Of a stretch of DNA of 64,000 nucleotides, positions 11,598-23,111 are shown piece after piece. Origin of the DNA: Chamaecrista fasciculata. Taxonomy: Eukaryota; Streptophyta; Magnoliopsida; Fabales; Fabaceae. The stretch's first letter is position 1. Every line of letters starts with the position of its first letter. A program made the position numbers and the translations under genes. The DNA lies in NCBI GenBank assembly GCA_003254925.1, contig QANZ01048027.1, forward strand, positions 32,871 to 96,870, read 5' to 3'. The notes below the pieces were generated by a model. That model saw only the letters and a program-made list of their open reading frames with translations. It searched no databases and was not told where the DNA came from.

Positions 11598-13275
11598 TGT
11601 GATGATGTACATTATTTTTTGTTGTGCTCCATATTTGATCGTCAAAAGAAACTCTCTAATTGTAAGCTGTAATCTTCATGTTGTCTGTATTATTATGAAA
11701 TTACCCAACAAAGAATTCAAATTAGTCACTATATGGCATATATTTCTTCCAAAATTTGGTTGTAGAGACTTGCAATCATTGCGAGAAAGAAATCCAGCAG
11801 CAATGATAAACCAAAAAAAATTATATTTGATACTATTCAACATAGTTTATCATAATTCTTTTGTATGTTCATGGTTCACAAGCATGAGCAGGGTTTTTTT
11901 TTTCTCCTTTGAAAAGTGATTTGGAATGGCAAAGATTGATCTTAAAGTAGAAAACTTTTCGCTGGTAGGCTTCTATGTGCTAACACGTAACAGATTCTCC
12001 AAATTTTGATTATTGAGAGAAAAAGTAATCTCAAAAGGAGCTGAGGAAAAACAAAAGAGAACTAAGATGATCTAAAATATACAATTAAAATTATCTTAAA
12101 AATTAGGCCACCCAAGACCCGACTAATATGGAACCTTATTCAAACGGACATTAATATATATTTCTTGGTTTGTGTTTGTATATATATTAGAATAAATTAA
12201 TGATTTAGTTCTTGAATGATGGTAGATATCTGAAAGATGTACTTGGAATCAATTTAGTCATTTTTAAAGATATACTAACAAAATTTAGCAGTCAAAGGCA
12301 GATTGTTTTGGTGCTAAGTTTTTTAATTTACTTCAATGGCGTGTTGTATTTTCTGTTGTTCTGTAATAAATGTTGGCAGCACTTTAAAAGCATAAGCTAA
12401 ATTATGTACTTCTGTTCAATTTGTAAAAGAGTGTAATTCATTTGGTACTCAAACATCTGCTTCATTATTATCCTTTAGCATCTCTTCAAATTTTGCTTCT
12501 CTGTTTCTATACCTATCATAATAAACCTTTTAGGGGTAGTATCCTCTTGTAATTTTCTGGGGTTTAAGTGATTGAATTCAGGACATGAATTTGCATCCAT
12601 TCTTCCAAATCCTGAAAAAATGAGTTATTCCTGTGAGACAATTTAAATCTTGACAGTTTAGTTACAACATACATTGGTCAATTACTTTTTTAATTAAATC
12701 ATTATATACGCACACACGCAATAAGACAGAGCTAAAGATGGAAATGGGAAGGGAGGAATTTTAATTATTGGCAAAACACCCTTTCGTATCTCTAACGTTT
12801 GGAGTCAGTTTTAGTTATGCCCCTAACATTTGTTTTGTGTTAGTTATGCCCCCAATGTGAAACGTTGGTGTCAATCATACCCTAACTTCAATTTTTTTTG
12901 GGCCAAAGTCATATTTCGGTCCCTCAAGTTTGCTCAAAGTTCCGTTTTAGACCCTCAAGTCTCTGATGAACTTTCCGGCGAAATACACGACGGCCCTCAC
13001 AACTATGAAAACTCCTAATCCAAAGTTTTTTGACCTCCTAAGTTCAATGGCGGCCTTCATTTTGCGGTTAATAAAGGTGAAGGCGGATATGCTTTTTTCT
13101 TCAAAAGTATAACCCCACAAGAGAAGGTTTCCTTGCATTTTAGCCAGTATTATTGTATGATTGACCACCCTCACTAGCAGACATGAAACTCCATATATAT
13201 ATATTTCATTTAGCATCAAAACCATGTCTGATTCGAGTATTGTTAAGCTTGAAGTGACAAGCAATAATTAAAGTC
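11598..13275. other. Intergenic between TNL-1 and TNL-2
   Basis: No intact gene. It holds the TNL-1 3' flank (11598-11900, resembling 25950-26090 after TNL-3), the carbonic anhydrase 3' relic (12285-12670), a MITE-like fragment with repeated TTAGTTATGCCCC (about 12770-12990), and the TNL-2 promoter with the conserved TTATTGTATGATTGACC near 13149. Confidence 0.6.
12285..12670 (+). pseudogene. Carbonic anhydrase 3' end relic
   Basis: This matches the end of the last exon and the 3' flank of the gene at 2267-4946. The coding tail (GCAGTCAAAGGCAGATTGTT) and its stop are present, followed by about 350 bp of similar downstream sequence including GACATGAATTTGCATCCATT. No other carbonic anhydrase exon lies nearby, so it cannot encode the enzyme. 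It marks the left edge of the second duplicated unit. Confidence 0.85.
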
Positions 13276-13388
13276 ATGGATGGAACCACTGCTTTAATAC
13301 TCATAGAAGCCTTACTGATCATACTAGCAGTAGCTGTGTATAAAGCTAATGGATTCATCTCTCCTTCACCTCATGCTTTCAATCCTGT

Positions 13389-13710
13389 TCCATCTCTTAG
13401 GTAACTTCTTACTTTCCTTTATTTTTTTTAATTTTTTAAATCTTTGCATAATCTCAATCTTGATTACCTTCATTCATTTTCTTCTCCATTCTGTCTTGTT
13501 AACTTCTTAATTCATTGATCACTCTTTTTAGTTCAAACAATGATGATATTCCAAAGTCAACTGTTGTTCCATCTCTTAGGTAACTTCTTACTTTCCTTTA
13601 TTTTTTTTAATTTTTTAAATCTTTGCATAATCTCAATCTTGATTACCTTCATTCATTTTCTTCTCCATTCTGTCTTGTTAACTTCTTAATTCATTGATCT
13701 TTCTTTTTAG
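13389..13710 (+). repeat. 179-bp tandem duplication making a possible 48-nt micro-exon
   Basis: The end of exon 1, intron 1 and the start of the TIR exon are repeated with a 179-bp period: donors at 13401 and 13580, acceptors ending at 13531 and 13710. Between the first acceptor and second donor, 13532-13579 is 48 nt and keeps phase 2 on both sides. Splicing could therefore include or skip 16 residues without breaking the frame. Confidence 0.85.
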
Positions 13711-14729
13711 TTCAAACAATGATGATATTCCAAAGTCAACGGTTGTTCCTTCTTCTTCATCTGAGATTGTTGTTGCTCCTCCTCGTGACCAGTACGAGGT
13801 GTTCCTTAGTTTCAGAGGGGAAGACACACGTAACACTTTCACTGCTTATCTGTATGATGCATTATGCAAGGCAAAGATTCACACTTTCATCGATAATGAA
13901 CTTGGAAAGGGAGAAAAAATCTCACCAGTGCTTATGAGGACAATCGAAGAATCACAAATTTCGGTTGTGATTTTCTCAAAAGACTATGCATCATCAACAT
14001 GGTGCTTGGATGAACTCAAAAAGATAGTAGAATGTGAGAAAAGATATAAAAGGACTTTGATTCCTGTTTTCTACAACATAGATCCTTCAAATGTCAGAAA
14101 ACAAAGTGGGAGTTATGGTGATGCGCTTGTCAAACTTGAGCAGAGATTTATGGACAACATGAGCAAAATCAAGGAATGGAAATCTGCTCTTACTGAAGCA
14201 GCTAATCGATCTGGATGGGATTCCTCAATAACCAAGTAACAACAACAATCTTTTTCAAATCACAAACTTATGTCGATCTATATTAATTGTTAGAATATTT
14301 ACACAATAAATGAAGTGGGATTGAAGTAGTACATATTCTAATTTTCATATAGGTAAGGTCTTGGGTTTGATTTTTGTCATGAAGATGCTTTTGTAGCTTT
14401 ACTCTCATTATAGGACTTTCTGACTCAAAAAAGAATTAATCTTTGCTTAAACTATAAATTAAAATAGATAAGTAAAGACACTTGGTGATCATATAAAAAA
14501 ATAAAATAGGTTTACGGTGATAACATATCTTCCTTCTTTGCTAACTCATTGTCTTTTGATCTTTTTTAACCTTTATATGTATATTTGCTAGGCCTGAATC
14601 AATGCTTGTTAAGGAAATTGTCAAAGATATTTGCACAAAGTTGAACCGTGATTCTTCATATGATTTTCCAAAAGAATTAGTTAATATTGGACATCGTGTT
14701 AAGGAAGTGACAAAGTTTCTATGCTTGGA

Positions 14730-15263
14730 TGCCTCCACAATAATCCACTGCCCTTATGGATAACATGTAGTAATCTTCAATTAGGTTGTTTTGCTTGAAG
14801 GCATTCAAACAGAACAATTGAAGAGCATCATGGAATTCCATTTGTGGCACATTGTATATTTTGTAAGCACCAGAATTCTTAAGCACATGCATGTCTCTTG
14901 ATATAACAATGATTCTACTTCCTATTCCACACCAATCACGCATTTTAATTATATCTTCGACATGTATGAAGTTATCCACATCATCAAGAACAAGTAAAAT
15001 CCTTAAACGTCCAAGCCTGTTCTTCACAATACTAGATCTTATGCTGTAACTGTACGTGCCAATATCTTTGTCATCTAAAAGCTCGGAAAGACATTTATTT
15101 ACGACGTGGTCGACTCCATATTTTGTTAGGTTCTCTCGTATATTTGCAACAAATGAATGAGATTCAAAGTGTGGTTTCAGCTTATGAAATAAGGCTTGAG
15201 CAATTGTGGATTTGCCTGAACCACCCATCCCACATATTCCCACAATGTCAACTTCAGGAGACT
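14730..15263 (-). other. Inverted NB-ARC segment of TNL-2
   Basis: The minus strand reads openly through the NB-ARC core: P-loop GMGGSGKST, then ANIRENLTKYGVDH, kinase 2 LLVLDDVD, GSRIIVISRD and VPQMEFHDALQLF, closely matching TNL-1. The flanks on the plus strand end exactly where this piece begins in TNL-1 order. It carries no stop, so its frame was intact when it flipped. Confidence 0.93.
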
Positions 15264-15674
15264 CCTTTAGCTCTTAAGGTTTTGGGTTCATTTCTTTATG
15301 ATAGAAGAAAAGAAGAGTGGGAGAGTGCTTTGCAAAAGCTTGAACAAACTCCACACCCAGAAGTTTTTAATGTTTTGAAGTTAAGTTTTGAAGGGCTTGA
15401 TGAGGATCAAAAGAAAATGTTTCTTGACATGGCATGCTTTTCTGGGCTTAGTGTGCTAGATATATATGGCTTTTATGATTTCACTGCAAAATGGGATGTG
15501 GCGGTTCTTAAAGAAAGATGGCTCATTTCATCATATCCTACATTTACCATGCATAATCTAGTGAAGTCAATGGGCCAACAAATTTGTCGCTGGCAATTTA
15601 TCAATGAACCGACAAAACCCATTCGACTATGGAATCATAAAGAGATATATCGTTTTTTGAAGAATAACAAGGTA

Positions 15675-15792
15675 ACTTCAATATGATTTCTTTATGTTCT
15701 TGAACTTGTTTGGCATGTATAATATGTTGCTATACTTCAATATGATTTCTTTATGTTCTTGAACTTGTTTGGCATGTATAATATGTTGTTAT
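15675..15792 (+). repeat. 59-bp tandem duplication after the TNL-2 NB-ARC exon
   Basis: Two adjacent units starting ACTTCAATATGATTTC (15675 and 15734) include part of the intron 3 donor region. TNL-1 has only one. Confidence 0.85.
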
Positions 15793-15839
15793 ACAATATT
15801 TATCACATTTCAATTTCTGATGCTTTCTGATGCTTTTAA

Positions 15840-16030
15840 CTAATGAGGTTTGATTCACTTGGTCACCTTCTCCCATGACAATTGCATGGCTTGGGTTCGA
15901 TTTCTGGTAATGCCTCATTTGGTGGGTTATCTGTAAGTACCTTTGTAAGTGCTCATTGAGCCTCGATGCCTGCCTTGACCCTGGACTGGGGCGTCATCCC
16001 CTCACCTAAATTTTAATTCTAACTAAAAAA
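15840..16030 (+). mobile_element. SINE-like insertion in TNL-2 intron 3
   Basis: Flanked by near-identical 15-bp direct repeats, TTCTGATGCTTTTAA (15825-15839) and TTCTGATGTTTTAAG (16031-16045). It contains a pol III B-box-like GGGTTCGATTTC and ends in an A-run. It is absent from the matching TNL-1 intron. Confidence 0.6.
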
Positions 16031-18062
16031 TTCTGATGTTTTAAGATAGTAGTCCATTTATTCGGCCAAAAATACCATTTTAGTCCATAAAATCTTCATT
16101 AAGCTTTCAAATTATTCAGTCACGTCTCGATTATTTGCTTGCCAGGGATTTGAAAGAATTGAATGCCTGTCCTGGGATATTGATAGGACAAAAAGTATTG
16201 TCTTAAAAGCTGATGTCTTTGGGAGGATGTGCAACTTGAGATTTCTTGAAATTTCTGGGCCTGGATCCGATGTGTTTCTTGAGGGTATCAATATTCTCCC
16301 GGAGGAATTAATAATTTTGCATTGGGAAAAATATCCTCTTCCATTTGTGCCACTAAACTTTTGTGCAGAAAATCTTGTTATTCTTCAAATGCGGAATAGT
16401 AGTCTTGTACAACTTTGGGATGAAGATTTGGTACGTACATATATGTTGTGATTTTATCTTTATTTCATAATTTCTACTTTCTTCTATCGTATCTTTAAAG
16501 TTAAAGTTAAATCAATTCAAACAGTTGTTTTTCTTTTGACAGAAATTCCCAAATCTTAAAAAGATCAATCTTTATGGCTCTCGGTATCTCAGAAAACTTC
16601 CAGATCTGTGTCAGACACCAAATATTGAAGAAATAGAAGTGTCTGAGTGTACAAGTTTGCTTCAAATTTATTCCTCGGGTCCCCTACACAGGCTCTCACA
16701 ATTATTGTTAAAGTATTGCTCCAGTCTCCAGAGTGTAGGAGTTTCAAAACTTAATGTGGCACATGGGAAGTTACAGCAACTTTGGGATGGAAGTCCGGTA
16801 ATATATGTATCAAATCACACTTTTGGTCCCATATGTTTCCAGTGAATTTTAATCTGGCCTTTCATTTTCATTTTTGGTTTTGCTAAATTGGTTTAACATG
16901 TTTTTATGAATTTTTACTTTTGGTCCCAAATGACTAAATATGATTATATTTCTCTCATTTTAATTTCTGATGTGATAAGTCTAGTGCTACAGCCTAAACA
17001 TATGGGACTAAAACTGTAATCAAACCCAAAAAAATCAAATTGTTTAGATATCTAATTTATTTTTGTGGTTGTTACATACAGAGCTTCCCATTTCTACAAG
17101 AAATGGATCTACTTTCCTGTAAGGATCTGATCTCACTTCCAGATCTCTCTGAAACACCAAACATTCAAAAAATAAACCTTTCTGGTTGTGTAAAGTTGGT
17201 CCAAGTTCAATCTTCAAGTATCCTGGCCAACCTTAGATGGTTAAACTTAAAAGATTGCGAGAATCTAAGGGATGTAAATGTTGGTGGGAATAAGATTAAT
17301 GAAGGGACATCAAGTTCAGTGTTAGTGGCTGTCTACAACTACTTTAATCTTATAAGCTTGTCATTCATCAAAGTGAGTGTGAATGTTTTCATGTGTGATG
17401 ATGGTGGTGACATTGACTTGTCCGGTTTTCATTTGAAAGTTGAATACAGTGAGAGTGCAGAGATCAAATCATTGGCACAAAGCTTGTCCTCTTTACTTCC
17501 TAATTCTGTTTCCAAGCTTCAATGGATAGAGTTAACAAAATCTTCAGATCATTATTATGACTCTCATTTTCAGATTCGTTTTCCCTATCCTGATTATTCT
17601 CTTCATATCAGTGAATTGGTATTGGAGAGGACTTGGAGGAGAGTAGCAAATGTTGTAAAGTGGGAAGAAACAGTGACCAAACAAGTTGGGATGAAGCTTG
17701 AAAGCTTGGAAGAAGAAGAAGAAGAAGAAGAAGAAGAATATTATTATGAAAAAGAAAAAGAACGTGATCGTTGTACTGGTGAGTCTTATACTGTTTACAA
17801 TCGTTACAAAATAGTGAGATTTCCCAAGGGCATGAACCACTGGTCGTCATTAGATAGTAGAAGAATTGTGAACCATCCAAGCCTTTTAGCTTTGAAAAAA
17901 TTGGGGCTTCAACCTATCAAAGATCTTACTTTCTCAGTCAACACAGGGGGAACTTATTATTCCATTAATCATAGTCAAAAAGAACTATGTTCACTTCATT
18001 CAACCACTATTCGGTGTAACCTTTTATTTACACCTGGAATTCTACAGTTAAAGTTATATTAA

Positions 18063-19696
18063 TAACATGACATGGAATATATTTGTACATATATTTAATA
18101 CTAATGTATGTGTTGTTTTTTTATCTTTTGTCTTGTCAAAGTTGAAAAAAATAATGTTATATTCTAAAATTTGTGGATATGTGTAGTATAAGTGTCGAAT
18201 AGATGTCGGACATGGACACGTGCTGACACAATAACACTCTCAAAATGAAGTGTCCGTGCTTCATAGGTTTCTGTCATCAAAATTTAATGACAAATTTGAT
18301 ATGATTTTAAATTTTGGTAACATTATACTTAACAATAATTAATGTTAAAAATCATAATAAAAGTTAAATTTGAATTAATATCTTAACAAAAAGATCAAAC
18401 TGGTTGTAATTATATCTTTCAAAGACTAAATCTTATAACTTCATCTTTTAAGGATTAAATTGAAAAATTTATGAGTTTTCAAGGATCAAATCATTAATTT
18501 ACTCTATAACATATGTTACAAAAGTAGTACAAAGGAACCAAACTTACTTTCTCTTCCATGTTTGATGTCCTACTTTTGAATCTTCACTCACAAATACTCA
18601 CAACAACATAATATGAAAGTTCTTGATATACACAGCAACATGAAAACAGCAATCTAGAGAAAGTGAAGGAAGCTGAGAAACAGTGTGATCGTTTCAATGA
18701 TCTGAAGGACAGATTTTTATGTTTTAAAAAGCATAAATAATTGTAAGCTTCCGGAAAGCCCTGTCTGTCTATAAGCTGTTTACTTCTGATAATCATAAAA
18801 AGGAGGAAACTTCTTTGATGCTGGCTCTGTTTTTGGGCAGGGGAATCTTAGAACATTTGCAAAAACTTGCTCAGGTTCAAGAACCAAAGGTCTTTCTTTC
18901 TATGTCTGTGTGTGTGTGTGTGTGTTCCACTACCCCTTCAACTAAGCTTTTAGTTATGGTGCTGGCTGATCTTATGATAACTTATTAGTTGGTCCTTAGA
19001 GATCTCTACCATGTTCTGTCTCTTCTCTTTTGTTTTTTGGGTTGAAAAGTAAATCATGTACTTGAAATTTGGGAAAGGCAATATTGGAGATTGAAGCATC
19101 ATTGAAAGCCATATGAATTTAATTATACTAGTTGTTAAACCATAGATCCAAACAATCTATTCAAATAAGTTCATCATTCAACAACATAGTTATTCAAATA
19201 AATTCATCATTCAACAACAAAGTTCAGCATAACTGATATATGATTTAGTCTTCTCCTTTTTTTTTTAAGTATAGATAATATGCATTATTCGTAGTAAAAT
19301 GATAATCAATTCATCATTGGAATTTTCTATTTTAAGGATATTATTTTCAATTTGGTACGAATAGTTTCATAGACTCTTCAGCAAGATATAATCAAATAGA
19401 AACAGAGTTATCATATTTTTTTTTATATCCAAGAGATATATATTGCCGGCCGATTTTTTTTATTTTTTATTTTGGCCAAAAGTGCCGGCCGATTGACTTG
19501 TTGACAAAAACAAGGAAACGCCTTCTAAAATACCATTTGTTAGTGGACTCTTTTAATTAATCACTATCATGTTTAATTTAGATATAAGCAATCAAATTCA
19601 AAACCGATTCCTCACGATAATCATACCATATATAATCAACAAGGCTAATTAGTTTATATAGTACTTAAGAATTAAGATAATCACATACATATATAT
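18063..19696. other. Intergenic between TNL-2 and TNL-3
   Basis: No intact gene. It contains a fragment of a fold-back element rich in GTGTCGGACA-type words (18166-18265; related copy 51501-51815), the carbonic anhydrase relic (18633-18985), and AT-rich sequence up to the TNL-3 start. Confidence 0.6.
18633..18985 (+). pseudogene. Carbonic anhydrase exon 2-3 relic
   Basis: Bases 18633-18735 match exon 2 of the gene at 2267-4946 and 18841-18889 match exon 3, with the intron between them conserved. The Tyr codon in the KHKYL segment is now TAA, ending the frame. A short match to intron 5 sequence (GCTGATCTTATGATAACTT) follows near 18965. No other exon is present. Confidence 0.85.
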
Positions 19697-21682
19697 ATGG
19701 ATGCAACGACTGCTTTAGTGGTGTTTGAAGCTTTGGTGATCATAGTAGCATTAGCACTCTACAAAGCTAATGGATTCATCTCTCCTTTTCTCTATGCTTT
19801 CAATCATTTTCCCCTTCCTTGGTAACACCTTTTTCCCCATCGTTATTTTCTTTTTCTCTCTCAACACACCTTACTATAAATAATATATCATCATGCTCCT
19901 ATATATACTATTAGTCAATAATATATTATGGGTAAGAAAAATCTAAGAATGATCAATTTCATAAAAAATTAAAAAATGAATAATGTGAAGAACCAAATTC
20001 ATTGATCTTTCTTTTCAGTTCAAACAATGATGATATTCCAAAACCAATGCTTCCTTCTTGTTCTTCTGAGATCAATGAGGCTCCTCCTAGTATCAAATAC
20101 GAGGTGTTTCTTAGTTTTAGAGGGGAAGACACACGTGACACTTTCACTAGTCATCTATATGATGCATTATGCAAGGCAAAGATTCTCACTTTCATCGATT
20201 ATAGTCTCCACAAGGGAGATGAAATCTCACCAGTGCTAAAGAAGGCAATACAAGGATCTCAGATTTATGTGGTCATTTTCTCAAAAGACTATGCATCATC
20301 AACATGGTGCTTGAATGAACTCATAAAGATATTAGAATGTAAGCAAAGATAGGGAAGGACTTTGATTCCTGTTTTCTACAACATAGATCCCTCAAATGTC
20401 AGAAAGCAAAGTGGGAGTTATGGTGAGGCACTTGTGAAACTTAAGCATAGATTTAAGCACAACATGAGCAACATTGAGGAGTGGAAATTTGCTCTCACTC
20501 AAGCAGCTAATCTAGCTGGATGGGACTCCTCAAAAACTAAGTAACTCCTCTACTTTACTATACCTATATAATGTGTACTTGTTCTAACAATTTATATAAA
20601 TCAATGTTTGATATTAATTAACAAGTGGTTGATTGAAATGGTACATAATCTAATTCTCATGATCAAGGTCTTAGGTTTGAGTTTTGACATGAATATATAT
20701 ATACCTTTATAACTTTACTCTCATTATGTATAGGACCTGTTGAATAGAACAAGATTTAATACTTTTTTTAGTCTTACTCATTGTCTCTTTCATTCTGTTT
20801 TAACCTCTGTGTATATTCACTAGGCCTGAATCCAAGCTTGTTAAAGAAATTGTCAAAGATATTTGCACAAAGTTGAATCGTGGTTCTTCATATGATTTTC
20901 CAACAGAACTAGTTGGCATTGAACGCCATGTTATGCACATGCAAGATTTGCTATGCTTGGAGTCTCTTGAAGTTGGCATTGTGGGAATATGTGGAATGGG
21001 TGGTATAGGCAAAACCACAATTGCTCAAGCCTTATTTCATAAGCTGAAACCGCACTTCCGAGTCTTATTCCTTTGTTTCAAATGTACGAGAAAACATGAC
21101 AAGATATGGACTGGACCACTTGCTAAACAAATGCCTTTATGAACTTTTACAAGACAAAGATGTTTACAATAACTACAACATAGGATCAAGTATCGTGAAG
21201 AATAGGCTTCAACATTTAAAGATTTTACTTGTTCTTGATGATGTGGATAATTCTATACAAGTGGAAGATTTGATTAAAGTATGTGATTGGTGTGGGTTAG
21301 GAAGTAGGATCATTATCACATCAAGAGACATGCATGTGCTTAAGAACTCTTGGGCTCACAAAACATACAATGTGCCACAGATGGAATTTCATGATGCTCT
21401 TCAATTGTTCAATTTGAATGCCTTCAAGAAAAACAAGCCAACCAAAGATGATTACTATTTCAAGTTATCAAAATGGACAGTGAATTATTGTCAAGGAATT
21501 CCATTAGCTCTTAAGGTGTTGGGCTCATTTCTTTATGGTAGAAGAAAAGAAGAGTGGGAAAGTGCTCTGCAAAAGCTTGAAAAAACTCCACACATGGAAG
21601 TTTTTAATGTGTTGAAGTTAAGTTTTGATGGGCTTGATGAGGATCAAAAGAATATGTTTCTTGACATAGCATGCTTCTCTAG

Positions 21683-23111
21683 GGACATGACCGCACCCGT
21701 CGTTAGGTGGCCAAAAATATCGGAATTAATGCACTATAGTGGTGCAATCCGAGTCGATCTCTCGAGGAACTTTTGTGCAAGGTTTAATTGTAAACGATAC
21801 CAAGTTATCACCAATCGGGTAAAAGCAACAGAAAATTTGTTCTTTGATTGTTTGTCTAAGACCTAAAACAATAATTAAATAAAGCAATAATGTTTTTGGG
21901 GTTTTTGATTAATAAGCAAAAGATAAACAAAAGCGATAAAGATAGATAAGACACTTATTGATGGAAACACCCAACAGAGGAATTGAATTCGGCCTTCCTA
22001 GCTTATAAAGATCGGAGTAATTACTTCACAAACCATTTACTAAAGTTGTCCACTACCGTTAAACATAGCAATTAACTCAATTATCAACATAACCAAGATA
22101 ATCACTTCAATGAAGCTAATGGCGAGATAAAATCAAGAATTCAGGCAACTCTATAACTCAGACTAAGTTATCAAAGAGAAACTTATCCCAATTATTAGTC
22201 AAACCAACTACAACGTATCCGAACGGATCATAATCAAGACAAGAATAATCAATACATATCAGAATCCAAAATCCAATCTCAAATTCATAATCAATATCAG
22301 AATTACAAGTTCTCTAACCAAGAAAAACTCAAACCCTAATATAAAACGATGAAAAGAGTAAAGTAAAACTCCCTAAGTGTAGAACCAAGCTCGGGCCTCC
22401 TCCAATCCTCTTATGGGTGTGGAATCTAGCTACTCATGGAGAGATATTTGGCTTCAACAAGCCTCCTAGCCTCCAAGATAGCCATGGATGAAGGTGGGAG
22501 AAAAGAGGGGATGAAGGAGATGGTGTCCAGTGTGTCTCTAGGGTTCCTCCTCCTTTAAATGACCTAAAAACCTCTCATATATGTAAATTTCGGCTCATTC
22601 CAAAGAAATCTAGGTCAGAATCATCAAAATCGGGCTTGGGCCAACAAAATTACAAATTATCGCGAACCCACCGCGGCTGTGCATGGCGGCGGTTCCGGCG
22701 GCGGGTTTTCCAGAGAAACCAGCCGCGGACCCGCCGCGGATATGCATGGCGGCGGTTCCGGCGGCGGGTTTTTCAGCAACTTGAATTCGTTTTCAGTTTG
22801 GTCCCTGACTCGTCTCCAAACATCCTTGAGCCTTCCTCGAAGCAATGCAGCACTTTGGACTTCATTAAAACCTATCAAGAACATCAAGAAACTAAGTGAA
22901 TTCTCTGGATAAAGAGGATCAATCAAGTAATAAAGATTAAACCCGAGAAAACGACACAATTACTCACAAAATAGTCCAAATAATCATCAAACTTCAAGGC
23001 ATCATATTTTATCATAAAGGGACATAAAGGCATGCAATTGAATCCCAAATGAATATAAAATGCCCTAAAATGTCTCTAAAATATATGATGAAATATGGCC
23101 AGATCAGGACA
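21683..23111. mobile_element. Solo LTR with 5-bp target duplication GGACA
   Basis: The insertion 21688-23106 starts TGACC and ends GATCA, the TG...CA ends of plant LTRs. It is bounded by GGACA at 21683-21687 and 23107-23111. Removing it rejoins the NB-ARC exon. No gag, protease, reverse transcriptase or second LTR is seen, so this is a solo LTR. The superfamily is not identifiable from the LTR alone. Confidence 0.85.
22669..22772. repeat. GC-rich minisatellite inside the solo LTR
   Basis: A GCATGGCGGCGGTTCCGGCG motif recurs at 22681 and 22744 (63-bp period) among CCGCGG-rich sequence. It is the most GC-rich spot in the TNL cluster. Confidence 0.8.

Larger units (their letters stand above)
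13276..18062 (+). pseudogene. TNL-2: TIR-NBS-LRR gene broken by an in-place inversion
   Basis: Exons by comparison with TNL-1: 13276-13400 (membrane anchor), optional 13532-13579, 13711-14235 (TIR, 525 nt as in TNL-1), 14592-15671 (NB-ARC), 16146-16430, 16543-16797, 17082-18062. Within the NB-ARC exon, about 14730-15263 lies on the opposite strand, so forward reading stops at TAA 14761-14763. The translatable product is about 273 residues: anchor plus complete TIR (YEVFLSFRGEDTR, WCLDEL) plus a short linker. The downstream part still reads openly (TPLALKVLGSF, MHN at 15549-15557, LRRs, poly-Glu). The fifth exon fuses the start of TNL-1 exon 5 with the end of exon 6, in frame, so TNL-2 lost part of its LRR. 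It could be a pseudogene or a TIR-only gene. Confidence 0.88.

Noticed and set aside
14719..15243. Minus-strand open frame with P-loop and kinase 2 motifs
   Set aside because: Not an independent gene: it is the inverted middle of the TNL-2 NB-ARC exon, with no TIR, start region or LRR on that strand.
17544..17880. Minus-strand Phe/Leu-rich frames
   Set aside because: Antisense shadows of the poly-Glu (GAA) tract in TNL-2.
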